Shown: positions 45,394-54,393, numbered from the stretch's first letter. The stretch: DNA of 64,000 nucleotides from Bacillota bacterium (GCA_023415795.1 JAEZJG010000002.1:1-64000), one strand, 5' to 3'. The notes: generated by a model not told the origin, from the sequence alone. Numbers and translations are program-made.

Positions 45394-45977
45394 TACAGAA
45401 CCCCTTTTGTGGATGGAATGCCGGTGCTGCGCGCGTCCTTCTCCAGCGCGAAGCGCAACGCACGCCCCGTCGCCTTGAACACCGCTTCGATGATGTGGTG
45501 GGTGTTAACGCCGTACAACGCGTTGATGTGCAGCGTCAGCTTCGCCGAGGTTGCCAGCGCACGGAAAAATTCCTCAAATAGCTGAGACGGAATGCGGCCC
45601 ACCGTGGCGTCCGGGCAGTCCACGTTATACTGCAAGAACGCACGTCCTGAGAAATCGACACTGACAAAGGCAAGCGCCTCGTCCATCGGCACAAACTGCG
45701 TGGCATAACGGTTGATGCCCGCCTTATCACCCACAGCCGCTGCCAGCGCCTCGCCCAGCACAATGCCCGCATCCTCTACCGTGTGGTGTTCATCCACGTG
45801 CAGATCGCCCTTGGCCGTCAGAGTCAGGTCAAACAGACCGTGACGCGCGAACAGATCCAGCATGTGGTCGAAAAATCCGATGCCGGTGTCAATCTGCCGC
45901 TGCCCCGTCCCGTCAATGCCGAGACTGACAGCGATATCCGTCTCACCCGTCTTGCGGCTTATTTCTGCGTTTCTCAT
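45393..45977 (-). CDS. hisB: Imidazoleglycerol-phosphate dehydratase
   Basis: 194 aa, Mn-dependent dehydration step. Two DEHHTVEDAGI-type motifs are expected: the first is FFDHMLDLFARHG with DEHHTVEDAG, the second NTHHIIEAVFKATGRAL. Monofunctional; no phosphatase domain is fused. Overlaps hisD by ATGA. Confidence 0.98.
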   Translation of the reverse strand: MRNAEISRKTGETDIAVSLGIDGTGQRQIDTGIGFFDHMLDLFARHGLFDLTLTAKGDLHVDEHHTVEDAGIVLGEALAAAVGDKAGINRYATQFVPMDEALAFVSVDFSGRAFLQYNVDCPDATVGRIPSQLFEEFFRALATSAKLTLHINALYGVNTHHIIEAVFKATGRALRFALEKDARSTGIPSTKGVL

Positions 45978-47266
45978 GGCAACTCCTCCGTATCAAAGCG
46001 TATGGTAGCGCTCTTGGCGTGCGCGGTTAAGCCCTCAGCCTCCGCGAACAGTTTGATGTCATTATAGCACGACTCCAGTGCCTCGCGGTCATAGTAAATG
46101 TAATTTGTCGTCTTCACAAAATCGTCCACCGACAACGGCGACGAGAACCGCGCTGTGCCCGATGTGGGCAGCACGTGGTTGGGCCCTGCGAAGTAGTCTC
46201 CCAGCGGCTCCGGCGAATACGCGCCAAGGAACACCGCGCCCGCATTTTTCACCTTGCTCAGCAGCCGCATGGGCTCCGCCGTCATTATTTCAAGATGCTC
46301 CGGTGCGATGGTGTTGGCGATATCTAATGCTTCTTCCAGCGTTTCGGTTACAATGATGGTGCCAAAGTCCGCAACGGACTGCGCGGCGATCTCGCGCCGA
46401 GGCAACAGTGCCAGCTGTTTTTCGATCTGTGCCGCCGCTTTCTCCGCCAGAGCAGAGCTGGGCGTTAGCAGTATGCTGGCTGCTTTCTCGTCGTGCTCTG
46501 CCTGCGACAGGAAGTCCGCCGCTACGTATGCGGGGTTCGCCATATCGTCCGCGATGATCAGCACCTCGGAGGGTCCCGCGATCATGTCGATGCCCGCCTC
46601 ACCGTATATCTCGCGCTTGGCCGCCGCCACATAGGCGTTGCCCGGTCCTGTGATAACATCAGCCTTGGGTACAGATTCCGTGCCGTAGGCCAGCGCCGCA
46701 ATGGCCTGCGCACCGCCGATGCGTAATACAGTGTCCGCACCCGCAAGATCTGCCGCCACCAGCGTCAGCGGCTCGATGCTGCCGTCGCGACCGGGCGGTG
46801 TCACCATGACGATCTCTTCCACGCCCGCAATTTTAGCCGGAATGATGTTCATCAGCACACTGGAGGGATACGCCGCCTTGCCGCCGGGCACATACACGCC
46901 CGCGCGTTGCATCGGCAGCACCAGCCGACCGGTGACTGCTCCGCCCGTCTTGCGTTCGTAGCCTTCCCGTTTTTGCAGCTCGTGGAACGCGGCGATATTG
47001 GCGGCACTCTTCTTCAGCGTTTCCAGCAATGCCTGCGGCACCTTCGTGTAGGCAGCTTCAATCTCGGCTTTTGTCACGCGTATATTGTCCGGCGTCAGTA
47101 TAAAGCCGTCAAACCTTGCTGTATATTCGATCAAAGCCTTGTCACCGTTTTGCCGAATGTCGCTCACAATAGCGCGTACCGACTCCACCACTCGGGGGTC
47201 ATCCTCGGACTTTCTTTTCAGCCGCGCGATGGCTTCGGCGGCTTCGGATGAGCTGTATATTCTCAT
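45974..47266 (-). CDS. hisD: Histidinol dehydrogenase
   Basis: 430 aa, NAD-dependent, zinc enzyme doing the last two oxidations to histidine. Motifs: GYERKTGGAVTGRLVLPMQRAG near the middle, GPGNAYVAAAKREIYG, AGPSEVLIIAD, DFLSQAEHDE and the GPNHVLPTSGTAR region. The start at 47266 has GGAGGATTG 9 nt upstream; an earlier in-frame ATG has not. Begins one base after the hisG stop. Confidence 0.97.
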   Translation of the reverse strand: MRIYSSSEAAEAIARLKRKSEDDPRVVESVRAIVSDIRQNGDKALIEYTARFDGFILTPDNIRVTKAEIEAAYTKVPQALLETLKKSAANIAAFHELQKREGYERKTGGAVTGRLVLPMQRAGVYVPGGKAAYPSSVLMNIIPAKIAGVEEIVMVTPPGRDGSIEPLTLVAADLAGADTVLRIGGAQAIAALAYGTESVPKADVITGPGNAYVAAAKREIYGEAGIDMIAGPSEVLIIADDMANPAYVAADFLSQAEHDEKAASILLTPSSALAEKAAAQIEKQLALLPRREIAAQSVADFGTIIVTETLEEALDIANTIAPEHLEIMTAEPMRLLSKVKNAGAVFLGAYSPEPLGDYFAGPNHVLPTSGTARFSSPLSVDDFVKTTNYIYYDREALESCYNDIKLFAEAEGLTAHAKSATIRFDTEELP

Positions 47267-47267
47267 A

Positions 47268-47903
47268 TCAGCAATCCTCCACGGCTTTGCGGATATTCTC
47301 AATCAGCGGCACCAGCACCGATGCTTTTATTTTTAGGCTGGCACGGTTCACCGCAAGGCGGGCGGACACCTGCGCCACCTCTTCAGTGATGGCAAGGCCG
47401 TTTTCCACCAGCGTACGACCGCTTTCCACGATGTCCAGTATCACATCCGACAGCCCCAGTATCGGCCCCAGTTCCACGCTGCCGTTCAGCTTGATGCACT
47501 CGATGGACTCGCCCTTGGACGCGTAATAATTTTTGGCTATCTCCGGATATTTGGTGGCAACGCGCAGCACAGACGAGGTCAGCGATTTATCCTTACCCCC
47601 GTCGTAGCCCGCTACGCACAATCGGCATTTGCCGAACTTTAAATCCGCCATTTCATACAGCGGCAAGCCTGCCTCCATCAGAGTATCCTTGCCCACGATG
47701 CCGATGTCCGCAACGCCATGATCAACGTAGGTGGGAACATCAATCGGCTTTACCATGATGAAGCGAACATCGCCTGTTTTGTCGTAGAATATCAGCTTGC
47801 GGGTATCGTTGAACATATCGTCGCACGCGATGCCGCATTGCTCCAATATCACCATTGCTTTTTCCGCCAGCCGCCCCTTGGCCAGCGCTATCGTAATCTG
47901 CAT
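47268..47903 (-). CDS. hisG: ATP phosphoribosyltransferase, short form
   Basis: 211 aa, the first and feedback-controlled step. Short HisG without the ACT-like domain (TIALAKGRLAEKAM start, GIVGKDTLME, ELGPILGLSDVILDIVESGRTL). This form needs HisZ, whose gene is directly upstream. Nine nt after hisZ. Confidence 0.97.
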   Translation of the reverse strand: MQITIALAKGRLAEKAMVILEQCGIACDDMFNDTRKLIFYDKTGDVRFIMVKPIDVPTYVDHGVADIGIVGKDTLMEAGLPLYEMADLKFGKCRLCVAGYDGGKDKSLTSSVLRVATKYPEIAKNYYASKGESIECIKLNGSVELGPILGLSDVILDIVESGRTLVENGLAITEEVAQVSARLAVNRASLKIKASVLVPLIENIRKAVEDC

Positions 47904-47912
47904 ATCGTCTCC

Positions 47913-49106
47913 TTACAGCTCGCGCATCCCGTTTTCATCGAAGTATACAGCCAATGCCGCGCCCCTTTTGTCCTTTTCAGCCAGCAGCTGCTGCTCTGAA
48001 AGATGCGATAGACTGATAACTCTTCTGCCCTCTTCACGCTGATGCTCTGCCCACGCATAAGCCGCGCCGCCGCTTCTGCTGTTAAAAGACATCACCGCGT
48101 CCGTTTGGTAATACCCGGACAGCAAGCCCTGTCGTTCCATCGCGATCATCACGCGCTTGATGCCCAGCGCAAAGCCGGTAGCAGCAGACGGCTCGCCGAA
48201 CTTGCCCAGCAGCTCATCGTAACGTCCGCCCGACACCACCGGAAAACCGATTTCAGGTGTCAAACCACGGAAGATGATGCCGGAATAGTACGCAATATCG
48301 TGCAGCATGCCGAAGTCTATGGATATATATTCCGACAAACCATATTCGCTGAGCCTCTCGTACACGCTGCGCAGATTCTCCACCGCGTCGCGGCAGCCCG
48401 GTTCGTCTGACAGCGCCAGTGCCTTGTCGAACACCTCTGCGCCGCCGAACAGGTTAGGCAGCGTCAGCACCTGCTCACGCGCCCGTCCGCTGATGCCCAG
48501 CCGATTTGCCATCATTTCAATTTCAACGATATCCTTCGAATCCACCGCATGCCGCAGTGCGTCTATCTGGGCTTCTTCCAGCTCCAAGCCGGAAACAAGC
48601 GATTTGAAATAGGCCACCTGACCGATATCGATGGTGAAGGTTTTCAGACCCGCCGTTTGCAAAGCACAAACAGCCAGCGCGATCACCTCGGCATCGGCGC
48701 TGCTGTCCGCGTCACCGATCAGCTCAATACCGGCTTGCGTAAACTCGCCCGATTTTCCGATAGCCGGCTCTGCCGCGGCATAAGAATTTTGAATATAAAA
48801 CAAGCGTTTGACGCTTTGGTTCGTCAGCTTGGCAGCCGCCACCCGCGCGATGGGCACCGTCAGATCGGGACGCAGCACCAAAATGCGTCCGTTCGGGCCG
48901 ACAAACTTTATCATGCTTTCCTGTATATACGCGCCGACGCCGCTTTGAAACACGTCCAAATATTCGTAGCTGGGCGTTTCAATTTCATCGTAGCCGGACA
49001 AAATGAATCGCTTGCGCAGCGCGGTTTCCATCTCTTTTTTGATGTAGCACTCCGCAGGCAGACAATCTTCCACGCCGTCGGGTACTTGCTTTTTAAACTT
49101 ATCCAT
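47913..49106 (-). CDS. hisZ: ATP phosphoribosyltransferase regulatory subunit
   Basis: 397 aa, a histidyl-tRNA-synthetase-like paralogue without charging activity that activates short HisG. Motifs: PDGVEDCLPAE, a class II motif-2 region (LRPDLTVPIARV) and FGMLHDIAYYSGIIFRG. ATG at 49106 is preferred, 7 nt after GGAG; a GTG two codons upstream is too close. First gene of the operon. Confidence 0.95.
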   Translation of the reverse strand: MDKFKKQVPDGVEDCLPAECYIKKEMETALRKRFILSGYDEIETPSYEYLDVFQSGVGAYIQESMIKFVGPNGRILVLRPDLTVPIARVAAAKLTNQSVKRLFYIQNSYAAAEPAIGKSGEFTQAGIELIGDADSSADAEVIALAVCALQTAGLKTFTIDIGQVAYFKSLVSGLELEEAQIDALRHAVDSKDIVEIEMMANRLGISGRAREQVLTLPNLFGGAEVFDKALALSDEPGCRDAVENLRSVYERLSEYGLSEYISIDFGMLHDIAYYSGIIFRGLTPEIGFPVVSGGRYDELLGKFGEPSAATGFALGIKRVMIAMERQGLLSGYYQTDAVMSFNSRSGGAAYAWAEHQREEGRRVISLSHLSEQQLLAEKDKRGAALAVYFDENGMREL

Positions 49107-49152
49107 CCACACACTCCATTTTAGCGTTTTACCATGCTAATACGATGTTGTT

Positions 49153-49181
49153 AGTGTAATAGAATGTTTTCCCTTTGTCAA
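49153..49181 (-). promoter_or_regulatory. Promoter of the histidine operon
   Basis: Minus strand: TTGACA (49181-49176), 17-nt spacer, TACACT (49158-49153). Between it and hisZ is a TTAGC...GCTAA inverted repeat near 49122-49142 that could be an operator. No T-box is present. Confidence 0.75.
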
Positions 49182-49191
49182 TGCTTATATC

Positions 49192-49221
49192 AAAAAAGCG
49201 CCGGAATTACCAGCGCTTTTT
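49192..49221 (-). terminator. Rho-independent terminator after the second SASP gene
   Basis: Minus strand: AAAAAGCGC, 11-nt loop, GCGCTTTTTT. Confidence 0.9.
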
Positions 49222-49244
49222 GTATATACAGCTTAAATATAGGA

Positions 49245-49427
49245 TTATTTACCGCTCATCTGGCGCTCCGCCTGTTCGATCAGGCGCTTCACCATATAAC
49301 CGCCGACGTAGCCCGCTTCCTTGGAAGTCAGGTCTCCGTTGTAACCCTGCTTTAAGTTGACGCCCAGTTCATTGGCGATTTCGTACTTCATGTTAGAGAG
49401 ATTCTGATTCTTGCTCTTCGAAGCCAT
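49245..49427 (-). CDS. Alpha/beta-type small acid-soluble spore protein
   Basis: 60 aa. KYEIANELGVNLKQGYNGDLTSKEAG (the GPR protease cleavage region, near residues 14-40) and GGYMVKRLIEQAE are the two conserved SASP blocks. These proteins coat spore DNA and shield it from damage, and are degraded to amino acids on germination. CGGAGG precedes the ATG. Confidence 0.95.
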   Translation of the reverse strand: MASKSKNQNLSNMKYEIANELGVNLKQGYNGDLTSKEAGYVGGYMVKRLIEQAERQMSGK

Positions 49428-49472
49428 ACGTTTAACCTCCGTTCCTGTTGTATTGTTGTTGTTTTTTCGTCG

Positions 49473-49661
49473 TTACTTTGTACCCTTGGCCTGGTTGATC
49501 AGCCGCTTAACCATCTCGCCGCCCACCGAACCTGCCTGCTTGGATGTGATATCACCGTTGTAGCCCTGCTTCAGGTTGACACCCATCTCATTCGCGATTT
49601 CATACTTCATATTATTTAAAGCGTTCTTCGCTTCGGGCACCATGGCTTTCTTACTTGCCAT
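49473..49661 (-). CDS. Alpha/beta-type small acid-soluble spore protein
   Basis: 62 aa, paralogue of the next gene (about 70% identical by eye), with ANEMGVNLKQGYNGDITSKQAG and GGEMVKRLINQAK. AAAGGAGGTG lies just before the ATG. The tandem pair may be cotranscribed; a forespore (sigma G) promoter is expected but I could not point to one. Confidence 0.95.
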   Translation of the reverse strand: MASKKAMVPEAKNALNNMKYEIANEMGVNLKQGYNGDITSKQAGSVGGEMVKRLINQAKGTK

Positions 49662-49751
49662 ATTTGTTCACCTCCTTTGTTTTGTCTGACAATTATAATT
49701 TGCCCAACAAAACAAAATATAAGCTGGCAATTATATATAGGTTCGGTATTA

Positions 49752-51779
49752 TTAATTAATCGTTGTTTTTTCCAGTCGGCTTTGGAATCTTTTTAATGAA
49801 GCTGTTTTAAGACGCTCAAAAAACTGCGGATCGCAATCGGCGATTTGAGCTGCAATCTCACGCGTTTCACTGAGCAGGCGCATATCCTTGATAAGGTGCG
49901 CCATATAAAGATCGGATACACCGCTTTGACGGCTGCCCAAGAACTGGCCGGGTCCGCGCAGGCGCAAATCCTCCTCAGCAATTTTAAAGCCGTCGTTTGT
50001 TTTTGTAAGAAATTGAAGCCGCTCGTTATCCTGATTGGGAGACATCAGAAAGCACCACGACGTTTTGCTGCCGCGCCCCACACGCCCGCGCAGCTGGTGC
50101 AGCTGGGCCAGCCCAAAACGCTCCGCGTTTTCGATCACCATGATGGTGGCCGCGGGTACGTCCACACCCACCTCAATAACGGTGGTCGATACGAGAATTT
50201 GCGCTTCGTTGTTTTTAAATTGCTCCATCACCGCGTTTTTCTCCTGCGGCTTCATTTTTCCGTGCAGCAGAGCAACGCTGCGGTTGGGATAGCAGTTTTT
50301 TATCTCTTCGTATAGCTGCTCAGACGAGCGCACATTCAGCGCCTCGCTCTCCTCGACCAGCGGGCATACCACGAAGGCTTGCGCACCTTTATCCAGCTCG
50401 TCATCGATAAAGCCGTACATCCCTTCTCTTTTGTGTTCGGGCACGCAAAAGGTTTTGACAGGCTGACGTCCTGGCGGCATCTCGTCAAGTATTGATATAT
50501 CCGTCTTGCCGAACAGTATCAGCGCGAGCGTACGCGGTATCGGCGTGGCGGACATGATAAGCGTGTGCGGCGTACCACCCTTGGTTTCCAGAACCGCGCG
50601 TTGGTTAACCCCAAATCGATGCTGCTCGTCGGTAACCACCAGCCCAAGATCGGCAAACTGTACGCTGTCGTACAGCACGGCATGCGTGCCAAATACGATA
50701 TGAGTATTGCCCGCGGCAATGTTTTCGCAGATATTGCGCCTTTGTGCAGGCGGCGTACTGCCTGTCAGCAGCTCAATATTGACACCCGCTTCTCCCAGCA
50801 CCCGCTGCGCGTTTTCGTAATGCTGCCGCGCCAGCACCTCGGTGGGCGCCATCATCACGCACTGGCGGCTGCTCTTCACACAGATATGCATGGCGTAAAA
50901 TGCGGGCGTTGTTTTGCCGCTGCCCACATCGCCCTGCACCAATCGGTTCATCGGCTGAGTGCGCTTCATATCATTTTCGATTTCTTTCATCACACGCAGC
51001 TGCGCGCCCGTGGGCTGATAGCTGAGCCTGCGCAGAAATACGTCGCGCTGAGCACCGGAAATCATGAGAGGCACAGCTCCTTGCAGCGCTGTAGTCTCCC
51101 GTCCCAACAGCGCGATATTGAACAGCAGAAGCTCTTCAAAAATCAGACGGCGTTTCGCCTGCTCCAGTGCTTCTTCATCCACCGGAAAGTGGATTTGCTC
51201 CAGCGCAAAGTTTATCTCCGCCAACTCATGAGCGCTGCGAAATTCCGCGCTGAACAGGTCGTCAAGCTTGCCGCCCAGCGAACCCAACAGCGACCGCATC
51301 ACCAATCTCATCACCTTTTGAGATATACCTGCGGTAAGCGGATAAACCGGGTTTAAGCCTTCGTGCTGGCCGCCGTTTTTCTCCATGTGCGGGTTAGTGA
51401 ACTGAAACCTGCGCCCCACGCGCTTGACGCTGCCGCTCACATACACCGCTTCATTGAGCTTATACATATTCTTGATGTATGGTTGGTTGAAAAAAACAGC
51501 CTCAACCTGCCCTGTTTCGTCGGATAACTGAAACGTTGTCAGATTGAGACCGCTCTTAACGCGTCTTAATTTGGGTTCATCATGTATGATTGCAGTAATA
51601 TGACAGACTTCACCGTCCGCAAGATCGCAGATTTTTGCACTGCGTCCGGCAGACTCATAGCCGCGGGGCATATAGTATAGAAGATCCGCGACCGTTACGA
51701 TGTTCAGCTTGGCCAGCAGTTTGGCTTTCTTTTCTCCAATGCCTTTTACCTTGCTGACCGGGGTATCAAGGTTCATCAC
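49752..51779 (-). CDS. recG: ATP-dependent DNA helicase RecG
   Basis: 675 aa. N-terminal wedge/OB domain (~1-200), then helicase domains: Walker A QGDVGSGKTT, DEQHRFGV (motif II, DEQH form typical of RecG), SATPIPRT, and the QLRGRVGRG motif VI. It remodels stalled forks and Holliday junctions. The residues after Walker A (TTPA) are slightly unusual for RecG. Overlaps fakA by ATGA; end of the yloU-fakA-recG operon. Confidence 0.97.
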   Translation of the reverse strand: MMNLDTPVSKVKGIGEKKAKLLAKLNIVTVADLLYYMPRGYESAGRSAKICDLADGEVCHITAIIHDEPKLRRVKSGLNLTTFQLSDETGQVEAVFFNQPYIKNMYKLNEAVYVSGSVKRVGRRFQFTNPHMEKNGGQHEGLNPVYPLTAGISQKVMRLVMRSLLGSLGGKLDDLFSAEFRSAHELAEINFALEQIHFPVDEEALEQAKRRLIFEELLLFNIALLGRETTALQGAVPLMISGAQRDVFLRRLSYQPTGAQLRVMKEIENDMKRTQPMNRLVQGDVGSGKTTPAFYAMHICVKSSRQCVMMAPTEVLARQHYENAQRVLGEAGVNIELLTGSTPPAQRRNICENIAAGNTHIVFGTHAVLYDSVQFADLGLVVTDEQHRFGVNQRAVLETKGGTPHTLIMSATPIPRTLALILFGKTDISILDEMPPGRQPVKTFCVPEHKREGMYGFIDDELDKGAQAFVVCPLVEESEALNVRSSEQLYEEIKNCYPNRSVALLHGKMKPQEKNAVMEQFKNNEAQILVSTTVIEVGVDVPAATIMVIENAERFGLAQLHQLRGRVGRGSKTSWCFLMSPNQDNERLQFLTKTNDGFKIAEEDLRLRGPGQFLGSRQSGVSDLYMAHLIKDMRLLSETREIAAQIADCDPQFFERLKTASLKRFQSRLEKTTIN

Positions 51780-53398
51780 TCAACCGCGAACACAAACGGA
51801 TAGACGGGCTGCCCGCCGAACTGCAGCTCCACGTCATAGTCGCCGTACTTTTCGCGCACCATGTCAGCCACCTGATTCGCCAGCGTTTCGGTTACTTCCT
51901 CACCGTAGAATATGGTGATAACGCTGTCATCATCCGTCACCATGCCCGCCAGCAGTTGGTCACAGGTCTGGAAAACGTCGCCGGTGTGGCAGATGATGTC
52001 GCCGTCCAGTATGCCAATCAGCTCACCTTTTTTGATAAGCTGCCCGTTCATCTTGGATTCGCGCACCGCGCTGGTCACCTGACCCGTCTTCACGGTGGTG
52101 ATCGCCTTTTTCATGCGCTCGGTGTTCTCTTCAAAATCGAGGTCGGGATTGTACGCCAGCACGCCTGTGATACCCTGCGGGAACGATCTTGAGGGGATCA
52201 CGTGAACGTTCTTGTTGGAAAACTGCGCGGCCTGTTCGGCTGCCAGTATGATGTTCTTGTTGTTGGGGAATACGAAAACGTTGTCCGCAGGCGCCTTCTC
52301 AATCGCGCGGGATATGGACTCGGCCGACGGGTTCATCGTCTGCCCGCCCTCCACGATTTCGTCCACCATAAACTCCTTGAATATGTTGACAAAGCCCTTG
52401 CCGGCCGCCACGGTAACCACCGCCATATTCTTCTTCTCACGCTGTGGTTCGGATTGCTCAAGCTCGGTGTGCTGCTCACGCATATTGTCGATCTTGATGC
52501 GCGACAGCTCGCCGAAGCGCAGCGCAAACTGGAGCGCCTTGCCCGGAACATTGGTATGAACGTGCGTTTTGATGAGCTGCAGATCCCCCACCACCAGCAC
52601 ACAGTCGCCGATCTTCATCAGCTTCTCGCGATAGCGGTCAATATCGTCCTGCTTGACGGATTCGTGGATATTCTTAATGAAGAACTCCGTGCAGTAGGCA
52701 AATTCAATGTCTTCACTGTTTACGGTGTTGGAGAAATCCACTGCCGGTTCGTCGTTATCAAACAGCGCGCTGTCGGTAATCGCTTCGCCGTCCATCGCCA
52801 TCTTAAAGCCGCGATAGATAACCAACAAACCCTTGCCGCCTGCGTCCACCACTCCCGCTTCCTTGAGCACGGGCAGCATATCAGGTGTTTTCTTGAGCGT
52901 CACACCGCCATGCTCCAGCACGGCATCCATCAGCTGATAGATGTTGTCGTCCTGAGCGGCACAGCGCAGAGCCATCTTGGCCATCTCTTTGGCGACGGTA
53001 AGGATGGTTCCTTCCTTGGGCTTCATGACAGCCTTGTAAGCCGCGTCCACACCCTCCTGCATCGCCTTGGCAAAATCAGGCGCACCCGCCGTATCAAGAC
53101 CCGTCAGGCTCTTGGACAGCCCGCGGAACAGCTGCGAAAGTATAACGCCCGAGTTGCCGCGCGCGCCCTTAAGGGCACCAAGCGACAGAGCATCCGCAAC
53201 CGTGCCGATTTTGGTTGTGTCGGCCGATTTAACCTCTTTGACGGCAGACATCATCGTCAGTGACATGTTTGTTCCCGTATCGCCATCTGGCACAGGAAAC
53301 ACGTTGAGCGCATTTAAGCCCTTTTTGTTCTTTTCTAAATAAGCGGCTGCGGAAAGCACCATTTCTTTGAGCAGCTCGCCGGTGATCCTTTGATGCAT
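51776..53398 (-). CDS. fakA: Fatty acid kinase catalytic subunit (DAK2/YloV family)
   Basis: 540 aa. Residues ~1-200 are the DAK2-type ATP-binding domain with LNVFPVPDGDTGTNMSLTM (metal Asp residues) and RGNSGVILSQLFRG; the C-terminal part contains the DegV-like/YloV domain. With a FakB fatty-acid binder it phosphorylates exogenous fatty acids for phospholipid synthesis. No fakB in the window. Starts ~12 nt after yloU. Confidence 0.95.
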   Translation of the reverse strand: MHQRITGELLKEMVLSAAAYLEKNKKGLNALNVFPVPDGDTGTNMSLTMMSAVKEVKSADTTKIGTVADALSLGALKGARGNSGVILSQLFRGLSKSLTGLDTAGAPDFAKAMQEGVDAAYKAVMKPKEGTILTVAKEMAKMALRCAAQDDNIYQLMDAVLEHGGVTLKKTPDMLPVLKEAGVVDAGGKGLLVIYRGFKMAMDGEAITDSALFDNDEPAVDFSNTVNSEDIEFAYCTEFFIKNIHESVKQDDIDRYREKLMKIGDCVLVVGDLQLIKTHVHTNVPGKALQFALRFGELSRIKIDNMREQHTELEQSEPQREKKNMAVVTVAAGKGFVNIFKEFMVDEIVEGGQTMNPSAESISRAIEKAPADNVFVFPNNKNIILAAEQAAQFSNKNVHVIPSRSFPQGITGVLAYNPDLDFEENTERMKKAITTVKTGQVTSAVRESKMNGQLIKKGELIGILDGDIICHTGDVFQTCDQLLAGMVTDDDSVITIFYGEEVTETLANQVADMVREKYGDYDVELQFGGQPVYPFVFAVE

Positions 53399-53410
53399 CA
53401 GTTGATCCCC

Positions 53411-53761
53411 CTAAACCCGGATACCGTTAATAGTAACATCGACCTTGTCAACGTTGAGACCCGTGATCTTCTCAACCCTGTACTTGACCGTGTCAATAAC
53501 GTTGGAAGCTACGGCAGCAATGGAAACGCCATATTCGACAACCACAAACAACGCAATACGCACCGCGTCGTTCTCGGTGTAAATTCTGACACCCTTGCTT
53601 AAATTCTCGCCTCTTAACAGCTCCACAATGCCGTCCATAGCTTTTTGTGACGACATTCCGACGATTCCGTAGCAATCCATGGTGGCAAGACCCGCTAAAT
53701 TGGATAGGAATTCATCTGTATACTCTATTTTTCCGTATGAATTTTGCTGGATAACAGCCAT
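53411..53761 (-). CDS. yloU: Asp23/Gls24 family protein (YloU)
   Basis: 116 aa with the conserved start GKIEYTDEFLSNLAGLAT, CYGIVGMSS and VEKITGLNVDKVDVTINGI. Alkaline-shock-type envelope-stress protein; the exact role is unclear. Always next to fakA in Firmicutes. GGGAGG precedes the ATG. Confidence 0.95.
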   Translation of the reverse strand: MAVIQQNSYGKIEYTDEFLSNLAGLATMDCYGIVGMSSQKAMDGIVELLRGENLSKGVRIYTENDAVRIALFVVVEYGVSIAAVASNVIDTVKYRVEKITGLNVDKVDVTINGIRV

Positions 53762-53786
53762 TCAATAGCCTCCCAATGAATAAAAA

Positions 53787-53801
53787 ATACCGTCACGGTA
53801 T
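53787..53801 (-). promoter_or_regulatory. Small hairpin with T-run in the yloU leader
   Basis: Minus strand: ATACCGT-G-ACGGTAT followed by TTTTT, about 10 nt after the predicted transcription start and 26 nt before the yloU ATG. Looks like a mini-terminator or attenuator. Confidence 0.4.
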
Positions 53802-53819
53802 GCAAACTCCGGCGAATAC

Positions 53820-53848
53820 AATCTATCGCGTTTTGTGCTTTGAGTCAA
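53820..53848 (-). promoter_or_regulatory. Promoter of yloU-fakA-recG
   Basis: Minus strand: TTGACT (53848-53843), 17-nt spacer, TAGATT (53825-53820). Confidence 0.7.
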
Positions 53849-53887
53849 GCGTTTTAAATATTTGCAATGAATTTTTAAGATTTAATC

Positions 53888-53916
53888 TTGCCAAATCCGA
53901 CCTTCGATGATAGAAT
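53888..53916 (+). promoter_or_regulatory. Promoter of rpmB
   Basis: TTGCCA (53888-53893), 17-bp spacer, TAGAAT (53911-53916), 42 bp before the ATG. Divergent from the yloU promoter. Confidence 0.7.
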
Positions 53917-53958
53917 ATCACACGTGCGATTTTGCGTCAAGGAGAGAGGTGTAGGCAG

Positions 53959-54147
53959 ATGGCAAAGTACTGCGAAGTATGCAAGAAGGGCATCATGTCC
54001 GGCAACACGGTCAGCCATTCAAACAGAAAATCCAGAAGAACATGGGCTCCCAACGTTCAGAGAGTGAGCGCGGTCGTTGACGGTTCTCCCAAGAGGGTTT
54101 ATGTTTGTACCCGGTGCTTAAGATCCGGCAAGGTTACCCGCGGCTAG
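53959..54147 (+). CDS. rpmB: Ribosomal protein L28
   Basis: 62 aa. MAKYCEVCKKG and VYVCTRCLRSGKV carry two CxxC pairs, so this is the zinc-binding form of L28; NTVSHSNRKSRRTWAPN is the conserved rRNA-binding block. The ATG at 53959 is chosen by homology, with GAGAGGTG upstream. The only plus-strand gene in this block, lying between yloU and spoVM as in Bacillus. Confidence 0.97.
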   Translation: MAKYCEVCKKGIMSGNTVSHSNRKSRRTWAPNVQRVSAVVDGSPKRVYVCTRCLRSGKVTRG

Positions 54148-54165
54148 GCATATATTAGCCAAGAA

Positions 54166-54195
54166 CGGTCGTCCTTATTCTCGGGCGGCCTTTTT
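54166..54195 (+). terminator. Rho-independent terminator after rpmB
   Basis: GGTCGTCC stem with two G-T pairs, 8-nt loop, GGGCGGCC and TTTTT, 19 nt past the stop. Confidence 0.9.
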
Positions 54196-54217
54196 GCTTT
54201 GTCGTAATACAGTAATA

Positions 54218-54244
54218 TGCCCGGAAGAATCTCCCCTCCGGGCA
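54218..54244 (-). other. Hairpin downstream of spoVM
   Basis: Stem TGCCCGGA/TCCGGGCA with a 11-nt loop, 59 nt beyond the spoVM stop on the minus strand. Few Ts follow, so a weak terminator or transcript-end structure. Confidence 0.4.
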
Positions 54245-54302
54245 AAGCTATGTATCTCTCTGATTATTCGACCGGCAGCACGTCATGTTATTCTCCGCCG
54301 AT

Positions 54303-54368
54303 TCAGACAAACAGCCTCTTCAGTAATCCGCGAAGCAGCCGCGGCGCTCTGAAACAGTAGATTCTCAT
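54303..54368 (-). CDS. spoVM: Stage V sporulation protein M
   Basis: A 21-codon ORF, MRIYCFRAPRLLRGLLKRL and two more residues. It follows the pattern of Bacillus SpoVM (M-K-F-Y-x-I-K-x-P-K-F-L-G-G-I-V-R): an N-terminal M-basic-hydrophobic-Tyr, a Pro near residue 9, and an amphipathic basic helix. SpoVM senses the positive curvature of the forespore and anchors SpoIVA of the coat. GGAGGTGGAGAGT precedes the ATG. The place between thiN and rpmB is exactly that of Bacillus spoVM. Too short for routine gene finders. Confidence 0.88.
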   Translation of the reverse strand: MRIYCFRAPRLLRGLLKRLFV

Positions 54369-54393
54369 ACTCTCCACCTCCACCTTAAATCCG

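Noticed and set aside
49107..49191. Histidine T-box or leader peptide before hisZ
   Set aside because: The leader from the predicted promoter is only ~45 nt, with no run of His codons or T-box motif.
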